The notes under the pieces are model-generated. The model did no database searches and was not told the DNA's origin. It saw only the letters and a list, made by a program, of their open reading frames with translations. Source: Parelaphostrongylus tenuis (Eukaryota > Nematoda > Chromadorea > Rhabditida > Metastrongylidae). Taken from it: DNA of 64,000 bases. Shown here piece by piece: positions 24,321 through 35,800 of this stretch. The DNA lies in assembly GCA_019055375.1 (NCBI GenBank), contig JAHQIW010000650.1, forward strand, positions 169,280 to 233,279, given 5' to 3'. The first letter of the stretch is position 1. Each line of letters opens with the position of its first letter. The translations under genes were made by a program, and so were the position numbers.

Positions 24321-26117
24321 TGTGACTTCTAATCGATTCGATGACTCATGGACTTATAATCTCTTGACAATTCCATTTATCAGAGGTTTTCGTTGATAAG
24401 CCAAAACGAATTGTCAACATAGAATTTGTTTGAACAGCTGACGTTTCGGCGAATTTTGCACAACCTCATGTTTCGAGTAATCAACGGAAGAAAACCCATG
24501 AATTATTGAATAATGTTGAAATTGATACGTAGTTGGTCTTAGGAATTCCATCTACTACATTTATCCAGTGAATGATGAGAATTCTTAGCCCTTTGAGGAC
24601 TGCAGTTCATCGATCGCACGCGCAATTCGCAAGGGTCACGCGATTTTCGTTATTCAATCCGGGTTTCTCCTCGATCTTGAAAGTGAAACCTTAGGTTTTT
24701 TGTGTTATTCTGATTCTACATGATTTTTTCTACATGGTCATATGTTTTTTGTGTGTGTATAACTTTTCGCTACGATAAAGACTCTGAAGGCTAATTCGAA
24801 TCTTCTATTCACTCTTACAGCGTTTTGTGGTAACCTCTCAACCAATTTCATCATCAAAATCCTCGAGATTTGGGCTATCGAATGACTAGAAGAGTTTAGC
24901 GAAGAGCCATATGCAAGCCCTACCCGAGCAAATAAAGCAAATTGAGCTGAAACATGATTTTATTTTCGCCGCTCCAACATAATAAAAAAGGTTTTCTCAA
25001 AAATCAGACATACTGTAGATTTGTAGGGACTTAGTCTTTGAATGTTTACCAAGTGTCTAAGAGAAAACTTTTCTCAAGGAAGAAAGGCCTTGAAACAATC
25101 GGTACCTAAGTTGGTACACGTCGTCCCTTAGTGTTTGAAACTGGATGAAAATGCTTTTAGCTTTACGTTTCCATATAAGTAGAAGTTATCAAAGGGATTC
25201 ATTGTTTTGGTTGGAGTGTTCGTGGTTTAAAACTTCTACATTTCATGAAGTCGTCTAGAAAATTTTTTTGTGTTGAGGGTGTTATATGAGTTGAATCTCT
25301 GGATCTTAGAATTTGTGAACGCCTTGAGGACGACGTAGAAGTCTTGCCCGCCACGCGACGCGGTTGATTGCGAGCTACAATGATACTGTGTTAGTTTATG
25401 ATGAAATTGGAAATAGTAGTAAGTAAATGGTTGAATTATCTTAAGGATTTGATAGACTATGAGTGATGAGACCGTAATAAGACTATCAGCAAGGTAGGAA
25501 CAACGCTAGTGCTTCTCAGTAGATGAAACAAATAAATTGTCCATTAAATCCTTTTCAGAAAAACTCTTTGTGCATACTGTTATTGAAACTGGTTATAATT
25601 TGCATGCTGCCAATAAATATAAATTTTTGTCAGTACTGTAAAATTGCTAAGCGTGGGTGTTCTTATAATAGTGAAATATTTGAAACAAAATTGGGGATTA
25701 TAAATTTAGTCCTACCAAAGAAGTATTAGATCTGTACGGCAGCGCGCATCAGCATATATTCATTCTGATTTACGGCGTGCGGTTTGAGCTAAAAACAGCT
25801 CATGTTGTTGTCAACGGGTTAAGCGGTGGTCTAATCAGATCGCTTACCGTAAGGTGTCGGTGTTGGTGATTGTGGCCTTCGTTCAGTAGGTAGTGTCACA
25901 CATATTTCATTACCAACATAAAGATTAATTTCTCAAGGTTGATAGAGCTGATTAATTCATTTTGCAGCGCTTTGGTTATGACTAGGGTGTGTCTACCACG
26001 TTTGCGCTGCTTCATCAGTACGTTCTCATTACTTTCAGATTCCTTTTACTTTCTGGACTGTTACTATATGAGGTTGTTCGGAAACGTTCTAGCAAAGTGA
26101 AAGCAGAACGGAGGAAT
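24320..26117. other. Gene-poor interval, repeat fragments only
   Basis: It contains a short arm with gctgacgtttcggc near 24438 (related to the small element at 32855-32950) and a copy of the ttcgaatgattact-type repeat near 24870. No exon is recognised. Confidence 0.4.
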
Positions 26118-26270
26118 CCTAGTAGTTCAGTGGTTAGCATACACCCTAGGAAAGAAGTACGACGCGGTTCAACTCCCACCGGAGATTTAGAGTTTGTGTT
26201 TCGCTCAACATTTTTCGATATATAGTTGTAACATTATATTCAGTTCTATAAAATTAGTAAAATAAAGTGT
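26118..26270 (+). mobile_element. SINE family B copy
   Basis: Head tagttcagtggttagcatac and gcggttcaactcccacc, followed by the family B body and tail (agagtttgtgtttcgctc, then cgatatatagttgtaac). Confidence 0.65.
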
Positions 26271-27232
26271 TCTTGTCTCAACAGCTTTGTCGAATGATGC
26301 GCTACCATACGTCAATGAAAAGCACTATGCGCTTTCCGTGCAGTGTAGATCGCATACAAAATATATTTCTCAAAGCGTTATCTTGAGAGTTTTTGTCGTT
26401 CAGGGCTTCCCTAGAGCTTTATCATTTCTGTTTTTTTTTTGGCAATTTCTTCATGGCATTGCAAAACTAAGGAATATGAGTAATGTATGGGATTGATGAA
26501 GTGATAACACATACGCAAATGTCGGTCGAGAAAATTTCGTCTTCACGAATTTGACGTTGGAAATATGGATGATAGGAGAAATTTTGCTGGGAGTCCTGTC
26601 TTGAAAGGTGTTTTTGAAGATTTTGATTTTGAGAAAAAAATTTGAAGGCTTTGATGGAAGGAAGCACCTGGAGCATATAGAGATTTAGCCGAGAAACCTT
26701 CACTATTGACCCACCGGCGAAGGGACGTTGTAAAACTGGCGAGCTGGGCTGTGAAACTATGCTGCAACTCTCATATTTGCTGTATCTTCTCTCGCTTATT
26801 CACTACCGCTTCCTCAAATATCTCGGGAATTTTCAGTGTGACTCAGATGTTTTAGAAATCATTCCGAAGACGCCGAAGTTGCCTTAACCTCGTCACACTG
26901 CCTCCGGATATCCAGAGTTTTATGCGGATATTACGAAATAAATTGGTATTTCGTGGGCAAAAATTCGTACATTTAACGGTTTTTACCTCGAGTGATAAAG
27001 TTCTTTCCTCGAATTAGTATATCGCTCAAAAGATAGCCGAGACTGAAATGTACACTATCTCCGAACGAGCTATAATAGATGCGTTAGCGACGAAAATCCA
27101 AGAGATTAGCAAGTCGAATATTTCATATCGAAGAGGCTCATCAAAGTGGTGATTGTGCTGTAATATAAGCTTATACGACAATGCATCTTACATTCGACCG
27201 GTTCTTATAACTCATTATAAGCGTTCAGTATA

Positions 27233-27631
27233 GTCAGAGGGAATGTCTTAAACTTTCCATGTTTGGTATGTTAGTGGGGTTACGTGGGTTTCGGCGGTCT
27301 TGCCCGTTTTATCAGAGCCACATCCTCCGCAGGACCCTCTGCTGATAGTAGGGATAGGGAACCGTTGTCATGGTGATACAACGTGAAGTGAGATTTTCAC
27401 GTTTTCACCAATTGTATTCCAGTCAATGGAAGCACTTAGTTTAGACAGAAAGAATGTTTAAACGTAAGAACCACATATTCACGTTGTATCACCGTAACGA
27501 CATCACCCAGTTCCTTTTATCAGTAGGGAACTTGCGAGGCGTGTGGCTCTGGCGAGGCGGGAGAAGCCGCCGAAACATACGCAAGCCACTAGCTTATCAA
27601 GCTCGAAATATCTCAAAACATTCTCTCTGAC
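27233..27631. mobile_element. TIR element (MITE family M1)
   Basis: The left arm gtcagagggaatgtc followed by gggtttcggcggtc is mirrored on the right by gccgccgaaacatacg and gacattctctctgac-type sequence ending at 27631. The interior (about 27350-27530) is also partly palindromic around the aacgtgaagtgag and cacgttgtatcac parts. No coding capacity. Confidence 0.75.
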
Positions 27632-27704
27632 TTACGTGGTAACATTTTCTTTATAAGCAAATGCTGCGAGGTTGTTAGTAGTAGATTTTGTTATAGGGAA
27701 AATA

Positions 27705-27905
27705 GATTCTACCAACCAGTGGCGTTCCTGCTGGCAAGACTCTTCGGTGCTTGCCTTCAGTGAGTAGTACGTCCCTTTCAGACAAGTCCGCTACGATTTC
27801 ACAGACCCCGAAGGGATGAAAGGTTGGTGAGCCTTGAGTGCTGAATCGAACCGTGTACCACATGTGTCTCGCAGGTCAACTCTAACCACTGAGCCATGCG
27901 CTACA
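27705..27905 (-). mobile_element. SINE family A, tail-truncated copy
   Basis: Minus strand from 27903: agcgcatggctcagtggttag, then gatggttcgattcagcac-like positions and the ccctt..ggggtc body. The other half of family A is missing. Confidence 0.55.
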
Positions 27906-28015
27906 GCGGTATTTAATAAATACCACTATCAACAAACTTGCATCTACTCTGCAAGAGTAACACAGAATCGCTTCTTCAATTCGGTGGTTGATAGATAGTC
28001 GGTCCTTATGCTTAT

Positions 28016-28209
28016 CCCTTTGGGGACCACCGATGACAGGCAGGCGACGCCGCGCCGCCGCTTACGCGACACTCGCAGGTAGGCAGCATCTGCATGCGTG
28101 GCTATCTACGCCTGCTTTCCCACAAGGAGCGACTCAGCCATTACAGTAGCTGCGTGAGATTTGACGCCGCGCGGCGTGGTACGAAACGTACCGTACGGTC
28201 CCCAAAGGG
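28016..28209. repeat. Palindromic element 1 with perfect 13-bp ends
   Basis: The ends ccctttggggacc (28016-28028) and ggtccccaaaggg (28197-28209) are exact reverse complements. The inner gacgccgcgccgcc and gacgccgcgcggcg parts are GC-rich and partly inverted. There is no coding content. Confidence 0.7.
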
Positions 28210-28237
28210 TTATATGAGATCCTTACGCAGCTCATTC

Positions 28238-28325
28238 ACTCGCTCACTCACTCTCTCTGTCTATCTCTCTCTCTCTCACTCACTTACTCTCTTCTCTCTC
28301 TCTTTATCTCTCTCTAACTCAATCT
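28238..28325 (+). repeat. CT-rich microsatellite tract
   Basis: Repeated ctctct with cactcact interruptions directly downstream of palindromic element 1. Confidence 0.9.
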
Positions 28326-28626
28326 CATATAATGCTTCTACTTTCAGATATCGTTGTTCTATTCACGGCTGGTTGATCGGTCGGTCGATCATCATAACTG
28401 CTCGCCTACTTCTTTCTCACTGACATTCAGCTTATTTTATCGATGTACTAGAGGATATTCTCGAAGTAAATACTCGACGACTTATCTTTGGACAAGATGG
28501 ACTATGCTTATAGAGTTATTAAAAATATGAAATATTTTTATAACACGATAAATCCGGCTACTCTCTCAGGTTTGTTGCTTTATTGATTGGTTTTTTTTCT
28601 GTGATCAAACAATTTTTTTTATTTAG

Positions 28627-28971
28627 CCGGTTGACTTCCGTGGACCCAGGGACGTGTCCAACGACATCCACCTCCTTTGACTGAGTGGACGCCCACTACA
28701 GCCACTTTTCGTTGCAGGACCCGCGACTAAGTCTAGGAGTGATTCACTTGCGGTCTACGCTGTCGTATTGATTGCTGTTTCTTGATGTTTTGTGTGCAAG
28801 TGTGGTGTCAGCATCAAGAAACAGCAGTCAGTACGTCGGCTCCGATCGCACGTGAATCGCTCCAAAGCGGAGTTGAGGGTCCTGCAACGAAAAGTGGCTG
28901 TAGTCGGCGTCCACTCGAGCAGAGGAGGTGGAGTCGTTGGACGCGTTCCTGGGTCTACTGAAGTCAACCGG
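28627..28971. repeat. Long inverted repeat (hairpin) element, 160-bp arms
   Basis: The left arm 28627-28787 is the near-perfect reverse complement of the right arm 28812-28971. Examples are ccggttgacttc against gaagtcaaccgg, ccacttttcgttgcagga against tcctgcaacgaaaagtgg, and gctgtttcttgatg against catcaagaaacagc. The loop is about 24 bases. Open frames on both strands across it are mirror images and not evidence of genes. A transcript would fold into a roughly 160-bp duplex. Confidence 0.9.
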
Positions 28972-29036
28972 TTAATCGCTTCTTTTATCGATAGAGTGAT
29001 GTTACAGTTGAACCTAATGATGTTTTGGCGATAAGC

Positions 29037-29192
29037 CAAACTTTGACATCAGGCGGAACTCGAACCCGCATTTCACTCTCTCCCGCTGCGCGCGTGCTCT
29101 AATTCGTTGCTTTAACCGACGCCTGTTTGCTACCGCCGGTTCTTTCACGCTGAGGATGAAATGCGGGTTCGAGTCCCTGCTGACGTCAAAGT
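29037..29192. repeat. Inverted pair of tRNA-like B-box ends
   Basis: The left part (actttgacatcaggcgg, then aactcgaacccgcatttc) is mirrored by the right part (gaaatgcgggttcgagtcc, then ctgctgacgtcaaagt). Each half holds a B-box-like gggttcgagtcc. The middle has gctctaattcgttgctttaa. This is either two SINE heads in head-to-head order or a palindromic element. Confidence 0.7.
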
Positions 29193-29305
29193 TTTTTTAT
29201 AATTAAAAGTGCGACTTTCTCTAAATTTTGGCATAAATTTTGAGAAAAATATCAGAAAATATGGTTTTTTTTTTCGAGAAAAGTGCCAACCTTGCGCAGT
29301 TTTCT

Positions 29306-29540
29306 TAAGCCCTTTGGGGACCGTCAGCCTGCAGCCTCTGCGTCTCTAGCTGTCAACTCTGGACGGTCTACTCCATCTTCTACATCTGTAATCCCCAGCG
29401 TGCCATTGTTCAACTGAAGAGCCTGCTTTGTTAGACGCAGCGCGCTGGGGTTAGAGATGCGGAGAACGTGGAGCAGACCCTCCAGAGTTACCACCTAGAG
29501 ATGCAGGGGCCGTGGGTCCACGGTCCTGAAGGGGTTTAGA
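29306..29540. repeat. Palindromic element 2
   Basis: The left segments ccctttggggaccgtc, ctgcgtctctagctg, aactctggacggtctact and aatccccagcgtgc are mirrored on the right by agcgcgctggggtt, gcagaccctccagagtt, cacctagagatgcag and ggtcctgaagggg. The outer end is shared with palindromic element 1. Arms are about 95 bases with a loop of about 45. Confidence 0.75.
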
Positions 29541-29844
29541 GAGACGGGTTGTTTATAGGCTCTTTCAAAAGATTTTTTTTTCATGCCTGCCCTTTTCGTA
29601 AGGCTTTTCGTAGTGTCATTTACGCAGAGAGATCGCTGCCATTTGCACTAACGTGCCTCGTTTTTGCTATTTCTCTTTTTCTTTTTCTCTGGGTTTTTTT
29701 CATATTCTTTTTTTTTCCTTTTGTTCTTTTCTTTTCCTTTTTTATGTCGAGTTTCGATTTCCTTCTTTAATGGCCTGTTTGATCTACTCACTCTATTCAG
29801 GAAAGCCTTTTTCGGCTAGAGACTAAATATCCTCCCATTTCCAT

Positions 29845-32800
29845 ATGAGTATTCCCTTCCAACAGAGAGTCATTCTAGGTGCTATCGATGTTGTTGTGGT
29901 GGAACAACCAGACGGTGAGCTGAAATCGACTCCATTTCACGTTCGATTCGGCAAATATGGAGTTTTCAGCTATAGCAACAAGGTAATTCTTGGCTATTAT
30001 TTTGTTTTTGAACTCTGTTTTCGTTTTATTTGCTCTTCGAAAACTTTTCCCTATCTGCGCCCATCGTCAGCCCTTAGGAAAAACGCGTTTTTTGTTTTTT
30101 CTTCTGAAGGTTTATGTGGAGGTTCAATAGCTTAAATTTGAGAATTTCAAAATGATACTTGGTTTTTGAAAGAAAAAACTATGCTTTAATGGTAAAAATA
30201 AAATTTAACCTCGTACTCAACCATTTTTCTCCATACAAAGTTTTTTTATCGGACCCCTGACGATCATTCGATAGCGCGAATTTTAACAAATTAGATGGTA
30301 TGTTAGCTTTGAGCGTATATGGCGCAGTAATTAGAGGTACTCTGCGTTGCTCACGAGGTCAATGGTTCGACCTCGCGCTCATGGATCACCAAGCCATCCA
30401 TCCCTCCGGGGTCGGTAAATTGGTACCAGACTGGTCTCAGACTTGTCTGGGAGGATAAGCAGACTGACTCGGTTCAACGGGAGGCCATCGCGAGTCATTG
30501 TGAAGGCCAGACATGCCTTCAGTCACCTTAAAACGAAGCTAAACATAAGTCGAATGCATGGCACATCCCTCACGGATTGATCAACGCCGAGAGCTTCATC
30601 CTGTTATCATTTATGCTTAGCTTTCGAAAAAAACGTCTTAGTGCTTTGTTCTAGTCAAAAGAAGATTTAGTCCCGCACCTCGGCTCGCACTTCTCGTCGC
30701 CTAAAGTGTTTATTATCATGGTCCGGAAGTGCACTGATGCGATGCCAGTGTTGCGAAATCCCATACAATTTGAAGCAAAGAGCTCGCGCCGCATGCGATA
30801 TTAAACTTTATTTTCCGTCTTACAAAGCAGCAAAAAATGTTTTTGAAAAACCAACTATACCATCAAAATCGTCGAGATTTAAGCTATCGAATGATTACTA
30901 GAAGTCTAATGAAAGAGCTTTGTCTAGATAAAATGCTTAGATGTGAAACATATTTTATTTCGCTTGTCACAGCGTAGTAAGCAGGCCAGCTTGAAAATGA
31001 CTACACCGATCAGATATCCGAAATTCATACTATTGAATGAATGAGAAACGGGCAAAAATAAGCTTTTTCCAAGGGATTGAAAATCGGTGCGGATAGAGAG
31101 AAAATGCCATCATTTGTTTGCTACTGTTTGTAGTTTTTATGTTGTTTTTCTTATCGACATCTACCTCACATTCTCAGTGATATTTTGCAAAACTATGCCA
31201 CACTCTTCTAATATGGACTTTTTAACTTACTGTGTATTGAAGCTTATTTCCAAATATTTAATTTGACCAACCGACTACTTACGCTGTTAAAAAGGAGTGG
31301 AGCTGCAGTACAATGTGAATCTCAGAATTCGATTGACTGTTATTTCCAAAAGAGCCATCCATTGGAATTCCGGAATGTTAAAGTTTTCCTTAAATCGTCA
31401 GGAGATTGGCCTGAGTATTCTCAGTACATTTGGCTCATGTTCCAATATCCTTTGTCGATCTCGACCGTCGAAATTTTGTATGAGACGATGAGAAATGTCA
31501 CGGAGACCCAGGACTTTGCTAGTCAGTAACGGTATGTTCTTGAGCCTTCAATAAGTGGTGGCAGTTCAAAATGTTCAGTAGTACATCTGAGGATGCTGAA
31601 TGATGTGCAAAACTTTCAACCATAGGGAGGAGTCGAAATCGCGTCTCACTTATAACGAGGGGTGCCTGTTACCACTTCACCAGCGGGGTCACCTGTTTGC
31701 TATCACTCTTTGTGCGATCTATGGCATTCTGTTGGTTCTTGGTTCTATCGTCTTCGCTCGTGATTCTATTTGCTTAACCACCCCTGAAAGTTAGAAAATC
31801 TACATCGATCCGAGCTTGCGGCTATCTTAGTACTGCCAGCACCCGTTTTTCTCAAATCTTCAGTGTTTACAATGATTCTTTGAGCGTTTTTTCCTTATAT
31901 TGCAATGTTTACTGCTTCTATATTTTTAGAGTGTTCGTATCAGTGTCTTGTAGTATAATTTTCTTTCCTTACGTGGTAGTTTCAAGCCTTAAATCAAAAC
32001 TAAGCAGATAGGTGACCGCTTTGCTAATCTTTTTACGTTTCAGTATGTCGATATTCAAATCAATGGTGAGGAGATTGACCTGAAGATGAAATTGGGTGAG
32101 AGTGGTGTCGCCTTTTTCGTTGAAGAAGCTGATGGTCATCAGGTTCCATCGTATATGCTCACTTCACCGTTACCAGAGCCAGGAGGCTCTCAAACACCGT
32201 CTACTGACCAGGTTTGTGTGGAAGATGCTTCTTTCTTGTCTTCTGTCAGCCTTTTTTATGTTCCTTACTGACGTCAAACCCTTTTAAGGTCTTGACCGAA
32301 AGTGCAAAGATTCTCGGCGAAAACCCCGCTGTTATAAGTAATGAGCGGATGAAGAATACAGGAAAAGATGCGAGTTCTGAGGCGACGGTACGGATATCAT
32401 CGGAATTTCAACGACCTAACCAAGAGTCAGTTCTGTTCCTGGTTCTTTTCATAAGTGAATATGTGAGATTTCTTCATCTTTCTTCCCGCGAAACTTAGCT
32501 TTCTAGACAATCGCTGCAAGAAGTACAACAAAGGAAAAGGAATTTACCCTTCAATTCTTCGGTGTTCAGTGTTAGGAAGAATCGGTAATTTTTTTTCAAC
32601 AACATAAACGCGCTGTTTTTATTTTTATTGCTGTTATTTCTTAGATCGTTGCCCGATTTGCATTCCACAGATGGCCATGGCGGTGGTAAACTATCCGACA
32701 ACGAAGAGAAAGTTACCAAGTCGGCGTCGAAGTAGGTTTTGTTAAGATTCATATATTTATTATTGTTGACAGGAAATTGTAAGGATTAGGAGGATCTTGA

Positions 32801-35800
32801 AGACTTTATTCATTTGACTCGAACATAGCAGCCTTAGTAGTAGTAGTAGTAGTTCCGTGGCTGACGTTTCGCCGACTATGCCTTCTTCAGAACCTGGAAA
32901 GACCAGGTTGTCAAAAATGGCGAAGTTGACGAAGCGTCAGCCCTTTTAGATCTACATATATTACCTGAGACTATTGATTGGTGCGCCGAAATGCGACCCC
33001 AGGCTAGAGTTGAACCTACTGTTCACCCTTACCGGGAAGCTGTGGTACCACTTCGTCTTGGGAGTCACCACATACGTAATATACATATAGAAAAGCTGTC
33101 AACTCAAGTGGGTCTAATGTCGATTAGAGCCTACCTGACTCAGCCTGTTAAGGGTTGGTAGTTGACATCTTGGGTAGGTTATCATCGAGAAAAGAGTGGT
33201 AGTATGCGTGGTATCGGTGGTGTAGTAGGTAGCCTGCGCTCCGTGTAAAAGTGGGACCCAAGCTCAACCTTCCGCCTGGAGTCGAATTTTTGCGTACCAC
33301 TCAATATCGCGGGCGTGTATTTGCAAGGTCTTACTACTACTAGAAAGCAGTGAAAATAAACAGTGTGAATATAATTTGCAAAATCAGCATTCTCGCCGAG
33401 GTGTATAGAAAGTCAAGATTTCAGATCAGAAAGGATTATCTATACGACGCTCTTTTTTCCTTACAGTTCAACAATATGTTCGCACTGAGCGGTGAATTTT
33501 CTACATCTCTAAGAATCGTTGAGCGATTTGCAAAATTTGAACCGCAGGCGAGAGTTGAGCGCGCATCTCACCCTTTCCGGGGGTGCTGGCTAACCACTAC
33601 CCATGCTTAACACTGCTACTAGGGCTTTTAAAAACAACTTTTGTCGATTTTTTCCATATCTGTTCTCTTACAGATTAACGTCATCGCGATCGCTGCGACA
33701 GTGGAAGTCACAGGCATTAGATAACGCTCCTAATCATGATAAGCCTTTGGAAAGTGTTGCTGTGGCGACGAAAGCTCCTCAAAGGCGAAAGCGAAGTCGG
33801 ACTGCAACCCAGCCGATTAGCATTAAAGTTGAGGTGGATAATTTGCTGTTTACTCTTTATCAATCAATTTCAGCAATAAGTAGCTTATTAAAAATGATAA
33901 CACAACATAGATTAAAGGGACATAAAAATCCCAAATAAAAATAATCTAGGCCCTCTAACTAAATTAACCCAGACCCATCTCATAAAAAAAATAGAAGAAA
34001 TTACTAAACCCAGTCTCAAAAAAGTCATTGTTAAACTTTACCTAACTTCCACTACAACTTTAAAAAAGACAAAAAAATTTTTAACGCTCCTACAGCTGCA
34101 TTATAATGTTATAACGGTTTATTTCGGTCATCGAGAAGCAAATGACTATTCGATCTCATTCGCTGTTGAAGAATCCTTCATAGGAGTGATTGTAATCATT
34201 CGAAAGCTCATATCTCTGGCTAGTACCCTGTGTTACCGGTTTTTAAAAAAGTCTTTTTTCAGTGTCTGTAGCATCGCGACTATAAAATTGTGTTTCACAC
34301 TAGCCGCGCACCTTCATTTTCACCAGCGTTTAGTTCGCTGGAAGCACGGAAAAGCATTAAAGTGCAGTGAAAACTCGTTGTCTGAGTCAAGTATTTATAT
34401 GTCGAGTTTCTTTCCAAAGCGGTGAACAAATTCTCAATTGAATAACAAGTTGCATCTCACATATCTGGCATTTCTGACCATCGATCGATCCGTCCCCCCC
34501 CCCCCCCAACGCGTAGATCAGCCGGTAAACAGGCTCGCCGGTCTATGTGAAACTCGATCTCATTTTCACTGCAACAGTAGCAGTGATGCAGTCTTTCTCA
34601 GTCCAGTAAAATGAGCAGCAGTATTAGAAATCATTGAAAGTTTGTAGCACTAACGAATTATTTACCAAATAGTTCTCATAATGACAAGAGCTGGTGTGCA
34701 GCCGTACAGTGTGTCCAGAGTAGTCCAGAATCTTCTCTTTTGTCAGTTCTTACTACTCCCGTCCATCGAAGAGCTTCTCGGAATAAGAGCCAACACTTCT
34801 TTATTTCTGAGGATCATTCGAGATCTTTTGTGCTATCGATGTCGACAGTGCTATCGCACTTGTTAAAGCGTTTTGTCCAGCGAAATATAAAACGAGATAA
34901 GAAAAAAAACGCGTGGTCGTGTGAAACATAGTTTAGTTTTGAACTTTACAGCGTTTTGAAAGGGTAACTTGAAATCCCGATCACGTTCCGCGCTAGGCCA
35001 GAGATTTAAGCTTTCGAATAATTAGTAACACGGCTATAAAAATTCTTATCAAGCGAATGAGGTCGAATATTCATTTTCTTCCCGGATATCCGAAAGAACC
35101 GTTTTGAATAACTTTTTTGGAAAATTATAAGTGTGCAAGGCTTTCGACCCCAAACGAGAGTCGAATTTGGGGTTTCGTCCCACACAGGAGGACGAGCGCT
35201 GCCACTACACCTGCGAGGCCACTTGAGCTCCTACTACTCATTTTACGGTATGAACTATAGAAACTGTCAGCTTTCGACCGTCAGCGGATTTGGTTCAATA
35301 CACATATTGGCTTAAATCCGAGCGGCCTTGATAGGGGATAATCGCGGGTGCCGTCTTTCGATATAGGCGAAACCCGGGTTCAATCGCTTCCGGTACGAAC
35401 GAAACATGGAGTCAACTCCCGCTGGGGTTGGGAATTTTGTCCTTCATTCGGTAACATTTGAGCTGTATGCCTTTCTGAATACTTTTGAGAGCAGTCGTAG
35501 AATCTGCTTCACTCTTTACTGTCCAAGTGCCACTGACATTTGTCTCGTTTATTCTAGCTGTAGATATAAAATCGACTTAGATCTCGTGTCTCTTGAGTTC
35601 CTATAGCTGTTTTTAAGGATGAATCGGACTCGGAGGGATCAGCATTGTCAGCCAGCCCTCCGATGCCTTCCTTACTGGATTCTCGTTTTGTTGATCGGAT
35701 TGCAGATGGCGCCCTGTCCGATTCGGAAGTCGATCAGCACCGTAACATTCCAGAGCCAGTGGGTATTACAGATTTGGTTGTCAAGTTTCTCTAATTGTTC

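Noticed and set aside
26118..26200. Possible genuine tRNA gene
   Set aside because: A- and B-box-like segments are present, but no full cloverleaf with matching acceptor stem is evident, and the same sequence recurs as a SINE family.
28755..29039. Overlapping 94- and 80-codon frames on opposite strands
   Set aside because: Both fall in the right arm and loop of the long hairpin; mirror-image frames come from the inverted repeat.
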